A DNA stretch of 64,000 bases, taken from contig VJWN01000007.1 of the NCBI GenBank assembly GCA_007644065.1, positions 248,001 to 312,000 on the forward strand, in the 5' to 3' direction. This document shows, in pieces, positions 12,229 through 23,408 of this stretch. The stretch's first letter is position 1. Each line of letters opens with the position of its first letter. The notes under the pieces were generated by a model. It was not told the DNA's origin. It searched no databases and saw nothing but the letters and a program-made list of their open reading frames with translations. Both the position numbers and the translations under genes were made by a program. Source of the DNA: Margaritispora aquatica. Taxonomy: Eukaryota; Ascomycota; Leotiomycetes; Helotiales; Discinellaceae.

Positions 12229-13209
12229 TCAGAATCGAATATCTCTCAAGGGTGGAAATGCTTCTTCTAAAGCATTCCTGCGGGACGAGACCTCGTCCTG
12301 GGCTCTCTGTTCCAAGACGATGGAGCCACATGCTGTGCTACATACAGCAAATAACCCTATGCCAAATGTCGCTATAAAAAAGCCTATAGAACCTCCTATG
12401 TAGCCAATACCCCTGACACCTTGAAAGTCATCCCTGGATTGGCTTAATCTGAAAAGGAGCAGTTGGAGCGCTGGTGCTGCTTCGGGTCGTGAGTCGCTTC
12501 GCAGAATTAGGTATGCAAGTCGGACAGAGAATTGTTGACTGTTCCACACTAGAGGATAGTACTTTCCCCAGAGACTATTGAGTGCATTACCTGGTAAGGG
12601 GTGGTTAGTATTTATTTCCCACTGGGATATACAAGTGTACTCACTGAGTTGGTGAATATCACCATTGTGAAACTTAGTTACGCCGAGCTCCTGCACTGCT
12701 TCGATCATCTCGATGATGTTACGAGGCAGTCGCTCCGTCATGTTATTGCTACCACTTAGTTGTGTCCGAGTCAGTGGCTTCTGGGGGCAGTCGAAGAAGT
12801 CCGCGTTCAGAAACTCGGACTTGCTAGGCCACTCGTTGTCGTTACCCTTGTCGTCTATGATGCAAACAAGCCAATACCGAAATATGTGAATGTTGTCTTT
12901 CAGTAGTGGCCAAGGACCTTCTGCCTTGCCGTTCTGCATTATAGAAGGGCTACAGAACACGGAGCTAAGGTATTCTTGGAAAGGGATAGCAACTAAGAAG
13001 ACTCTCCGTCTGAGATCATCTGCTGGCTCGCGGTCAGCTTGCGTCTGGTGATTATTCTCGTTACCCGCTCTTTTTGACTTGGGTTTGACGAAATATCGCT
13101 TTGTTTTCTCCGAGGTTTCTTTGACCCTGATTCGGCCATTATAAGAGAAACCCAGTGGGTTTGGGGTGGTTAAGCGGACGTCGGATTCCCTAGTTTTTGG
13201 ATTGGTCAT
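12229..13209 (-). CDS. Uncharacterised protein with possible degenerate papain-like (PPPDE/NlpC-like) fold and C-terminal membrane segment
   Basis: A single uninterrupted frame of 326 residues on the minus strand starts at the first ATG (13209). The N-terminus is basic. The middle contains NIHIFRYWLVCIID, and later GKYYPLVWNSQQFSVRLAYL. In fungal relatives of this layout I would expect an HWG-type histidine and a Y-x-L-x-x-N-C-Q-x-F block carrying the catalytic cysteine. Here the expected cysteine is Ser and the histidine site looks replaced. A hydrophobic stretch near residues 270-300 (GYIGGSIGFFIATFGIGLFA) should cross a membrane. The family assignment rests on this motif pattern alone. If it is right, the protein is probably catalytically dead. 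The coding frame itself is well supported by length. Confidence 0.6.
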   Translation of the reverse strand: MTNPKTRESDVRLTTPNPLGFSYNGRIRVKETSEKTKRYFVKPKSKRAGNENNHQTQADREPADDLRRRVFLVAIPFQEYLSSVFCSPSIMQNGKAEGPWPLLKDNIHIFRYWLVCIIDDKGNDNEWPSKSEFLNADFFDCPQKPLTRTQLSGSNNMTERLPRNIIEMIEAVQELGVTKFHNGDIHQLSEYTCISQWEINTNHPLPGNALNSLWGKYYPLVWNSQQFSVRLAYLILRSDSRPEAAPALQLLLFRLSQSRDDFQGVRGIGYIGGSIGFFIATFGIGLFAVCSTACGSIVLEQRAQDEVSSRRNALEEAFPPLRDIRF

Positions 13210-15842
13210 TTGGTTGATGAGAGGCAAAAGAACTGTCTCGAAAATGCAGGTTTCAAGATGTCAAGAAAGGGAGCCTTCGATTGATAAGATGCATTAGATA
13301 GTAGGTGAGCACACACACCTAAACACTGTCAATCAGGTGCATAGATATAAATCATATCATTTGAGGATCATACTTCCAATGGTTTTCAGCTCTACCGTTA
13401 CACAGCGCTTTTGATTGCTCAACTGGACATGTCTCACTGTCATTGGTACATTCTAAGGCCCCTCGACCACCCTCAAGGAGAATTATTACCAACTTTATTC
13501 TCCAGATGAATATAACAAGGAGCGGTGAACCTCCTGTTAACCTCACCTTCTCCATATGAGCAGGGCGTACGCAAGTAATTGGGCATCAACTGTGCTGCAA
13601 CTCTTGACCACTCAGGTAATCATGTGGTACGGGCTGCATCTAGCCATCAGCCTTTTGCTCACGAGCTCCTGGAGTATTCATCCTATAGGCCCAGGAGGCA
13701 AATAGATCAGGAATATTGGATGTTGCGTCTGGGATTCAAGAGATAAGCGATGGTGGCATGTGACAGGTCTTGAAGGTGAACTGTGAACTGAGAAACGGAT
13801 TTCGAGATGCCGCTTGTTGATTTTGATGCGTATATGCTATTGGCAGACAGATCTTCCAATTATACATAGTCTAGGATCGCGTGTAACAGCAGATATGGCT
13901 ATGTGAATTATATTCTCTGTGCTGCGATATATTTCGTAAATTCCGAGATATTTCTACGAAGGTGAATACACACATTTTGAGCGTCAAAAGTTGAGACAAA
14001 TATTGAACATATTGATTTCGAGTGCCAAATTTGCGGTGCTTTAGTCCTTGTTTTAGTTTGAATGAAATGATCTTGTGTGGGGTTTTTATGTACAAAAGCT
14101 CGGCTTTGGGTTTTTGAAACTGGAAGAATAAGTTATAGTTTCAGCTCACTTGTTTGTTTATTGCTGTCATTCTAATTTTACTCACTAAGGCATAAAAGAA
14201 AATTCAATTCCTATTATAGATACAGTCAAGCAAGAATAATTCGTGCAATTTTCTCAAACAAAAATGTTCCAAGTTAGAAATTGCAAAAAATACCAGCAGG
14301 ATCTTCTGTCCGATTGGGAGAAATGTCACATGCTTGTTGCTTGTTTTGAGGGAAGACATTTTGTACCGGTTATTAAATTTTGATTGGTAACTTCGAAGAC
14401 AAAAATCATAAGGTTTTTGGATAGGTGTGTTGAATTTGAATGAAAATAACATCCTCGGCTATAAGTTTGGATACAGAATCTCGCGACATTGAAAATGAAT
14501 AGTAGTCAGGATTTCGATACTTTAACTTGCACCGTAGTGGATTTGTTGGGATGATATTTTGGTCTTCACTGCTTAGAATGCCTAGATTCTACACTGGTAG
14601 CTTGTATTCTAGGGAATGCATCCATATCCTGGCCCATCGCAACAGTTGCCAATTCGCTTAACACGCTTCGTCGAGGCCGGCTTGGCAATCGCGGCTCAAT
14701 TATTCGTACAACAGGAAGACAAACTGAAGACAACAACTTTGCCACTTGATTAATGATGAATCCTAAGCTAGGTTTCCTGGATTCTTCCCTTGGCGACATC
14801 CACATATCATTCGAATCACAAGACACAAATATCGAAGAACGCGTCTGTGTCTCGGAGTATCACCTCACTTGTGGAGCACAAAGTCAACGTTACGCTACCC
14901 CTCCTTTTGCCAAACTTGTTGGTGATAAGCCCGGATCACTCTGTTGCTGAGGCACAGCACTATCATCAGATAGTGTTGTATGGGGACTGGAGAAGTGGTC
15001 TTGAATTGAACCTTCATACTAAAAATTAGCAGATCAAAATTCATTCGTTCATCCATCAGCGAAGGAAGCCGATGCCCATCAGAATCGTATGGGAATCGAG
15101 CTACAGAGTAGCAAATACAGGAATCAAAACAATGCCATCTCATTTATGAATGGGGGAAATACATGGTTACTCCTTGAATTCCATAAGTGGGATGAAAGAT
15201 AGATAATATGTCAATGCGGGGTATATTAGGTCCACTTTCAATATATCCCCAGGGAATAGAGACAAGTCGGTTTGCTAGGCCGAAAAATTGTACAGATCTT
15301 CTAACACTTGTGCAGAAAATTGGCTTAAGGGGCACATCAAAGTAAAAGACCAAGAAGAATCCCCAGGTTTTTGTATGCCATGTTCAAATTGATTTCAATT
15401 AAGAAGGCGACTGTTATGAGACAAATCTACTTTTGTGAGCAGATAATCACCAACGGGCCTATTCAACGCAAGCCAAGCACTGGTAATGCCCTAGATTTCC
15501 ATTTTAGAGGCTCCAAGATAGAGCCTCCTTCTGCCAAGAGTCGAATCAACGTGGTACTGAAAGTGGTTCCCAATTATGCATATACATAGATTAGATACCA
15601 ATTACCCCAGGTACAACCTCAGGGATTCGAGATAATGCATGGTAGTGGCAATGGCAGGTTCGTGGATGGTAACTTTAACCCGTCTTGAATTTTGTCTGGG
15701 CAACGTCAGTGAACATAAGAGGCTGCACTTCTCTGCTAACCATCAGCGGAACATCGCAGACTGAAGTCTCGAACTAACATGAGACTATTCTAAGTGTCTG
15801 CTTTCATCATTACCACTCGTCTCCCCACCTCCCGTTACCACG
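13210..15842. other. Long intergenic region, no gene seen
   Basis: About 2.6 kb. The part from 13850 to 14470 is AT-rich. Open frames are short, on both strands, and without hydrophobic, domain or codon patterns I can recognise. The final 150 bases before 15843 are pyrimidine-rich, as expected for the leader of the transporter gene. Confidence 0.5.
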
Positions 15843-18800
15843 ATGGACGAGAAGAAACACCCAGTCGACGACTTCAACATCTCTGGCTCTGATGATGTTG
15901 AAATCTCAGATAGCGATATCAAGGGCGACACAAAAGGCGTCGCCGTAAGCGAGAAGAGACTTGATGGCACGCAATCTCCCGACAGCAAATGGGTGGCTCC
16001 CAGCGAATGGCTTCAACGTCTCATGGACGAATATGGAGGCGAACAAGTTGGGCAACATGACAAAACAAGCGAAACTCTGCCTCCAGGGGCCGATCCTCAT
16101 CGCGTCGCCGAAGCCGTATTTACCTTGAACGCGGAAGAGTCCGTTGAGATTCTTAAGGCTCTTGTTGAAGGCTGCTCGAACGACTACACTATCGACCAGA
16201 AATTGGTAGCTCGTTGCAAGGAGTTGATACAAGGTCACTCGGTGAGTGGCATGGAGTATGGGGAATGGGCTTATGTCATTTGCAAAACAGCAGGTTTGGT
16301 TAATAATTGGAGTCCTTATGCTGAAGTGAGAGCTGTCACGCTGCCATACGATGATCCAGATGAGCCTTGCGAGAGTGTTCGGGCTTATGTTGTTGGATTT
16401 TTCTGGGTTGGATGCGCATCAGCCATCAACACATGTAAGTCTCACTCAGAGGTTCTCAACTAGAATGTCTCGCTAACGACTGGTAGTCTTCAGTCCTCGT
16501 CAGCCTGGTATCTCAGTCCCCGGGTCTGTTATCCAACTTCTCATCGTACCTATGGGCCGTGCTATGGCTCTCGCGCTCCCTGACTGGGGCTTCAGTTTTC
16601 GAGGCAAGCGATACACACTCAATCCAGGTCCGTGGTCATCGAAGGAACAGCTCTTCGCCACTATTCTCTCTCAATCAAATACCATTGGTAACTTCACTGG
16701 ACTGCTGGTCATGCGTCTTCCCATCTTCTTCAATCAGCGATGGGCTAAATTCGGCTTCAATATCCTTCTCGCTCTTGCAAATCAGATCTTTGGTCTGGGT
16801 ATGGCTGGTATCCTGCGTCGTCTCGCTGTCTATCCCCAAGAAGCTGTATGGCCTTCTGTGCTGCCAACTCTCGCGTTGAACCGAGCCCTCATCAACAGTG
16901 ACAGTAAACGCGAAATCATCAGTGGCTGGAAGGTATGTTTCGCTGATAAGAAGCTCACGAGAACCAAGCTGATGGAGTCACTTACTAGATCACTCGCTAT
17001 AAATGTTTCGTGGCTGCGAGCGCTATTTTCCTCGTCTACTACTGGATTCCGAATCAGTTCTTCAACAGCATCCGCTTGTTCAATTGGATGACATGGATCT
17101 CACCAGTAAGTGCATATATTTTTTCTCTATGAACGTGAACTATGGGGGTGATAAATGAAACTATTTGGATCCTGGCTGATTATTGTCCGTCAAAATAGAA
17201 CAACAAGAATTTAGCAATCGTCACTGGCTCCTATGGAGGTATGGGTTTCAATCCATTCTCCACCTTCGACCCCAACGTATCAGGGAGTACCGCGATGAAC
17301 TCGCCATTCTTTGCCCAGCTCCAACAATACGTCATGCGCGCCATCGCTGGAGTGATAATTCTCATCATGTACTACAGCAACGCATTCTGGTCTGCATATA
17401 TGCCTATCAATTCTAACGGAGCTTTTGACAACGAAATGAAGGCATATAATGTTACAAGGGTGCTCACGGCAGACAACAGGGTGAATCTGGACGCATACAA
17501 GGAGTACGGACCCCCGTACTATGCTGTGGCGAATTTGTTCGTAACAGGCTGCAACTTCGTGTACTACACTTTCTCGGTCGTCTATGTTTTCGTCAAGTAT
17601 TGGGGTCCTCTCAAGAAGACATTTGTTGGGATGGTTGTCAACACCATCAAACGACGATCAGTAAGTAGTTCAATGCCCCTGGATTGGAGTTTGGCGGTTT
17701 TGCCGCACGTGGCGGGCACACAAAGTTTCTTGTGTTGTGCAAATGAACCCTGCTAATCTGATTACAGATCTACACTGGATTTGAAGATGGTAGTGCCAGA
17801 ATGATGAGGAAATACAAAGAAGTGCCGGAGTGGTGGGTAAGTAGCTCCCCTGGTCTCCCACCTCGCTTATTTCATTCATTGATGTGCTGTGCGATTATTG
17901 GTTTCTGTTACTGGATTAACACTTTCCTGACAGTATTCCATCGTCTTTGGTTTTGGATTTGCCATATCCATCATCTCCATGACCGCTTGGCCCACCCAAA
18001 CACCATGGTGGTCGATCCTCGTCATTGTCGGCGTCGGTTTCGTCCTCACAATCCCCTGGGTCATCATCGAGTCCATCGCTTCCACTGGAATCCAACTCAG
18101 CGTCATCTGGCAAGTCCTACCTGGTGTCATCTGGCCAGGCCAACCTCTTCCTCAGCTTGTTATGCTCATGCTTGGAGGAGCGTTCGAGCAAATGGCTGGT
18201 GGTTTCGCAGGCGACTTGAAATATGCGCATTATGCTAGGCTGCCACCTCGTGCCGTGTTCAGGGGACATATCGCTGCTAATATTTTCAACTGCTTTATCT
18301 ATTGTATTATTCTTGAGGTTATGGTCATCTATTTCAACACAGATAATACCTTGTGTCAGGTAAGAAGAGATCTGAATGTGCGCTTCGGCAACAAGGTACT
18401 GATCATAGTAGTGGAACAATGCTCAATACATGGTGTGTGCCTACGGAAACTCGGTATTCAGTTCAGTTATTGTAAGTGATTCTTTCCCTTCAATGTGTCT
18501 ATATACAACAACCCCGGCGAAATTTGCTTCCTCCTTTCAGTGAGCACGACGTCACCCTCCCAGCACATCTCGAAAAATTTGTAAAACCTTGGGTCCGGAA
18601 TCATGCTAATAGACTACGTTTAGTTCTTCGGTGCCTTCGGAACCAACAACATGTTCAAGCTCTACCCCGTCCTCCCATGGTGTTTCCTCCTCGGTGCAAT
18701 CCTCGGCGCCTTCTGGATCTTCGGCGAGAAGTTAGCACCCTACATCCATCGCCGAGCCCACGGTGCATTGAACGAGCAGCGATTCTCCTCCTTTGAGCGT

Positions 18801-19385
18801 TATTTCTGGAACCCAGCCTCGAGTCTCTTCTCGGTCCTCAATCCGGCTGTGGCGCTTTCAGGTGCTCTTAGTTGGGTAAGTGGCCCTTAGGATATTTCGA
18901 CGGGTTTATGGTCTGGTGTGCTGACTTGTGCTCCAATAGGCGGGTAACACGAACTTGACTTATGGTACTTTGGGACTTTATATTGCTTGGTTCTTCCAAT
19001 ACTACTTGAAGCGCAGATATACTGCATGGTGGGGCAAGGTAAGCTCTCTTTCTAGACCTCATCCGCCCCTACCTTTTCCAGACTTCTTGTCCAGTTCAAA
19101 TAGTACCACACAAAATTTGGACCAGCAGCTGACAGTTTTTCAAACAAATAGTACTCCTACATGATCTTCGCAGGTCTCAACGTCGGTGTGGCTATCTCGG
19201 GTCTCATCGTGACCCTAGTCTTCAGTTTCGGCGCCGGAAAGAACGTTTCCTTCAAATGGTGGGGAAATACCGTTGCTCAGAAAGGTTTCGATTATCAGCT
19301 CTACAACAATAACGCGAGTTTGTTGCCTTTGCCAGATACGGGGTACTTTGGTCTTGCACCAGAAGACTATCCTTCTAATTGGTAG
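15843..19385 (+). CDS. OPT-family oligopeptide transporter
   Basis: Ten exons (15843-16434, 16487-16932, 16989-17105, 17199-17660, 17768-17836, 17934-18359, 18412-18471, 18624-18875, 18940-19038, 19152-19385) give a 918-residue membrane protein. Residues 243-247 are NPGPW, followed by SSKEQ, the OPT family signature (NPGPFxxKEH). Further family blocks are GSYGGMGFNPFSTFDPN, PWWSILVIVGVGFVLTIPW, GGFAGDLKYAHYARLPPRAV and the C-terminal KWWGNTVAQKGFDY. The 110-residue cytosolic N-terminus is acidic. OPT proteins import tetra- and pentapeptides, glutathione or metal-siderophore complexes by proton symport; the substrate here cannot be read from sequence. Every splice junction keeps frame and joins family-conserved residues. 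Confidence 0.92.
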
Positions 19386-19898
19386 ATGATATCTGGAGAG
19401 GTATTGGGAGGTATTTCGGTGCTGTTGACTTTTGCGAGGTGGAATGAATTGGTTAGTATGGTGGTGGAGTTAATGTTTTCATGAATAAAACGAGAAATCA
19501 GTACATAGCAATATTCTCTATTTACTGAAGTTTATCGTTCGAAGTCTTTCAAGTTGCTCTGTTCCTCTTGCCTCTCTCGTTTAGAATAATCCCTCTCATT
19601 GTAGCTCATTGAAGTCTTCTGGCAGTGAAAATCCCGAACAATGATTTGGCTAGAGAATTTGGCGGCGGTTTTAAGTCCAAGTAATCGTCCCAGCAGAGTT
19701 TGAAATTTTTACTTATTTGAATGCCCCATAGTTACTTTCCTGCGGTTATTTTATCATATCTCAAATCCTCTAGTAATCCAAAGACAAAGACTAAAAGTGC
19801 TTACTTCATTAACGCCTAAGTGTTCCCCTCCTCCTAACTGCCGTTTTTTTGCACCGACGTCTCCTGTAATCACAGCCAACCAAAATAATAGCATCTCT
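19386..19898. other. Intergenic, transporter 3' region
   Basis: The 3' flank of the transporter gene. I see no gene or clear structure. Confidence 0.5.
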
Positions 19899-20165
19899 CT
19901 ACTCTCCCATTCGCAAAATCCAATTTTCAGAGTGACTCCTCTCGCTGCCACTACCTCTCCCAGAAAACAGAGGTTCTTGCGCCTCAACATGCAAAGGCTC
20001 ATTCACCTGTCTATCCGACACTCTCCCTCCCCCTCCCTCGTCATTGCCCACGCTAAGACCTGCGCGAGAAAGATTGCCCAAGGCACCGTTTGGCTGTTGA
20101 GTGTAAGCACCTGGATTAGATGTGCCATTGATGCACCAGGTGCTGTCGGGTTGCTGTTGGGACAT
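19899..20165 (-). CDS. Possible small polar protein, 88 residues, unknown function
   Basis: This minus-strand frame starts MSQQQPDSTWCINGTSNPGA with a good start context (CCAAAATGTCC). It encodes a polar, Gly/Ser/Gln-rich protein of 88 residues without a signal peptide or membrane segment. The composition looks more protein-like than the longer overlapping plus-strand frame (19797-20504). I recognise no family. It could equally be an untranslated RNA segment or chance. Confidence 0.35.
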   Translation of the reverse strand: MSQQQPDSTWCINGTSNPGAYTQQPNGALGNLSRAGLSVGNDEGGGGRVSDRQVNEPLHVEAQEPLFSGRGSGSERSHSENWILRMGE

Positions 20166-20911
20166 TTTGGAGTCGGATGTTCAGAGAGTGCGTTGGTGGT
20201 TGGAAGTCAGTATTGGACAATGATGCGACGTGATATTCAAGCTGTATTGAGTATGAGGGTAGGAAATTTATTGGGATGCAGAATGAGAACGTGGTTTTAT
20301 ACCTGCTCCAACTTTCATCATCTGATCAGAGGGCCGCTTGCTGTCCAAATTTGCAACTCTAAAGTCATTTTTCGGTTTTGTAGTGACTGTCGCCACATGA
20401 ACAAATATTTGTCTCAAGGCGAGGATTTCTACTTGTTATTGTCAGTCAGTCTGCCCATTGCGGAGCCCATGATTGTCAAGCCTATAGGTTGGAGATATGA
20501 GTGATTCATCAACTTCAATATATCGTTTAGGTTTAGAATTGCATATCAAGCCCCGGCGGATCATATTACTAAAATGTGTTACTTTGGTTTTGGCTATATG
20601 TTTCAGCAGGCATTTCTTTGGTTTAGATGTTACTAAAAGCGAGTCAACGTCTTTAAGCGAGAATCTCCAGCGCAACGAATTGAATTATGGATAGCCTTTG
20701 AAATTTTGGGCGCCGAATAGCCGAGCTAGTAGTATGATCAATTTACTTACTACTATAATGTAACAATATAAGCAGTTTTATCATAAGTTGAAAGAAATGG
20801 ACTACTCTATCTGGCAGCTCTATAAGCGTTTGAATGTTTAGTCCACGAAAATCCTCTCAGCATTCCTCTCCCTCCACAGAGCCACAAGTCCACAACTTGA
20901 ATTTCGCATCC
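20166..20911. other. Intergenic, AT-rich
   Basis: About 750 bp, AT-rich from 20500 to 20830. It holds the upstream side of the small frame at 19899-20165 and the 3' side of the sulfotransferase-like gene. No gene seen. Confidence 0.5.
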
Positions 20912-21953
20912 TTAGTAACGCTTCCACATTGCACTTTCTTTCAGCATTAATCCCAATGCCACACCAAGAACACAAATCAACCCCGTAATCCAAACAATAT
21001 CCCTCCCACTCTGACTCAACATCTGCCTCTTCCTAATCCCTCTCGTCATCGCGTCCCTCTCATTCACCCTGGGAAAGCTTCCCTCAGGAATCTCCTTCCC
21101 CAAGAACCCACACAGTGGACCCCACCTCTCCTTAACATTAAACACCAGCAAATTCCCTTCCTTCACCAGCCCCTTCACCATAGCATTATGCTCCTCATAC
21201 CTCCTCTTCGCCGTCCTCGGCACATCGGAATCGAAATAATACTTGGTGATCCTCTCCGCGAGCACATGGCCCACGGATTTAAACGGATCGATGGCCCAGC
21301 CAAACCCCCACGTCCTGAACACCGACGGCTTGGTGAGCACCCAGATGGTCGCCAGAACGGAATCGACCCACGTCTGGGCGTTATCGCGGACCGTCAGTAC
21401 GACCTTGGCGTCTGGGTACGCGGCGATGAGCTCGGCGGCGAAGCAGGCGCAGGGGCTGTCGGTCACGGCCATGCAGTGCCCCAGCAGCTGGTCCCATTCG
21501 GTCTGGCCGAAGGTCCCGCGGTTCTCGTACTTGGCGTCGAAGGCGCGAAGCCACATTTCGGAATCCTTGGGGTTTTCCACCGTCGCGGAAACCATGTGGT
21601 AGACATAGTCGTAGCCGAGCTTGTAGAGAGCGCCTCGGATTGCTGCGGTTGTGTTAGTGAGGTGATGAGTGGGTTTGTGATGTGCTGTCTGATATAATGA
21701 GGTTTTTCGGTCATATCAGGAGAACACATTGTAGTGAATCAAAGATAGGTGTTTGCGTTGTGAAGGTGAAGCGTTAAGCACTGTCTAAAAGATCGGTCTG
21801 GTATAGAAATCAAAAGCTCTTACAAGAAGTCCCCGTCCTACAAAGTCCCAAAACAAGTACTTCCATAGGTACAACGCGCTCACATTTAGTACGATCGATA
21901 TTCGTGGCCTCCGCAAAATTAGACTGCATAACAACCGCATGAGGAGGCGCCAT
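20912..21953 (-). CDS. Sulfotransferase-like P-loop protein (Sulfotransfer_4 type) with C-terminal membrane anchor
   Basis: Exons 21953-21824 and 21642-20912 on the minus strand give 286 residues. The first exon ends in VLVLGLCRTGTSS (residues 32-44), the PAPS/phosphate-binding loop typical of this fungal sulfotransferase-like family. Splicing is required to join it to IRGALYKLGYDYVYHM. Conserved later blocks are YPDAKVVLTVRD, which contains the second PAPS-contact region, then RRYEEHNAMVK and LLVFNVKERWGPLCGFLGK. A hydrophobic helix close to the C-terminus (IVWITGLICVLGVALGLML) probably anchors it to a membrane. Members of the family are usually annotated only by fold. The substrate is unknown and sulfotransferase activity is inferred. 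Confidence 0.83.
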
Positions 21954-23408
21954 ATTTTGCAATTCAATTTCGTGGCTGAGAACAATGCACTTACTACCTT
22001 ATGCAAACTAATGGTAAGAACCCAAATGAACTTCAAGATTGGAGAATAAACGAGAGAGCGGGTGGAAATAACGGCTGGAACCTGACAGACTGTCAAGGCT
22101 GGGCAAGAGCTTTATTTATTCGTTGTATATGAGGAAATTGTTGGGGAAAACGAAACAAAGCAACTCTCTCTGTAGACAAGAACATTCGAAAGACGGGCAT
22201 GATGTAAGTCACCAAGTCACCGAGTCACCGACTGAGTGAGTGAGTGAGTGACTTGCATCAATCGCATTGCACTGCATCCAACATGGCGGCCATACGTTGT
22301 GGAATCGGACACTCAACCATTGGCCTGGACTCGTTTAATGTTCCAATGCTGCGGTCTCGTACCTGACAAGCAACGCTGTAACACAACATCAGCAGGCTCG
22401 GCACATCTTTTTCCGTTGTTGCAAATAAATGAAGACGGCAAATACTTCGTGTTTCTCGGATTCCGAAACTTGGGAAATGTGAATTAGACTTGAGCTCTAT
22501 TTCACCTTTATGGTCCATCCCTCACCATCAGCCTCGCTTGTCATACTTCTTCCGCTTCAATAACCACTTTTACAGAAGGACGAGAAGAAGAAGGAAACAA
22601 AAAGCCACAATCAATTCAGACGACAGGGTACTGTACATATGCAGGACATAAACGGATACTTCCGCCCTGCACTCGCTCACTAGCAAGTGGGGTGCACCAA
22701 CCAGCCTACCATCCGATGTGCGTGAGAGAGAGCATATACATTGCATATAAAATCATCTGAAAAGCGAGCTCTCCGAGATAGTGAAGGAGAGGTGGGAACA
22801 CAATCGTTCCGCCAATACACACACCACAACGGGGCTGACATGGGATGCCGAGCTGCGCTGCACTCCTTAATCGTACCATGATATATCATGAGCCTCAAAC
22901 AAAACAAGAATGCAGAATCGGCAGTCGGGGCAAAATCTCTCACCTAAGTTTTGAAACAGTTGACAACTTGCCTTACTTTCAAGCTAGAATTCCTGGATAT
23001 GTGAGATGTCCACATCACGTACGATTCCATGGTTTCAATTTCGTACCACATAGATCCGCGAAGACAGAGAAAGAGAGAGAATGGTCAAACTCAAATAAAA
23101 ACACAGCAACGAACTCTCTTTGCCCTGCTCTTGAATTTCGAGCTAACAACCCATCTTTTCACTCACAATTGGATTTGCATTTGCACTCGTAAGAGTAACG
23201 AAAAACAGACAAGCAAAATCAACACACAATCATCATACGACGAACGCCGGTCTAGACCCCCACCAAATCCAAAACTATAACCTCGCTTAACCAAATCGAC
23301 TCTCTCTAGATCTCCAAAACCCACCTCTCATCTGAGATCTCATCTCACCACTGAAATACAGCACATCCGCATCCACAACCCCCCCCCCCTCCCCCCTCCA
23401 TTATCCCA
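21954..23408. other. Intergenic region between sulfotransferase-like and Zn2Cys6 genes
   Basis: It holds the upstream region of the sulfotransferase-like gene, including a GAGT run near 22230-22252, and the 3' side of the transcription-factor gene with a poly-C run near 23380-23400. Short frames such as 22845-23192 have no support. Confidence 0.5.

Noticed and set aside
19797..20504. 235-residue plus-strand open frame
   Set aside because: Composition is irregular, with no domain or signal peptide. The overlapping minus-strand frame at 19899-20165 has a better start and composition.
21188..21697. 169-residue plus-strand open frame
   Set aside because: Antisense shadow of the sulfotransferase-like coding exon, whose own frame shows family motifs.
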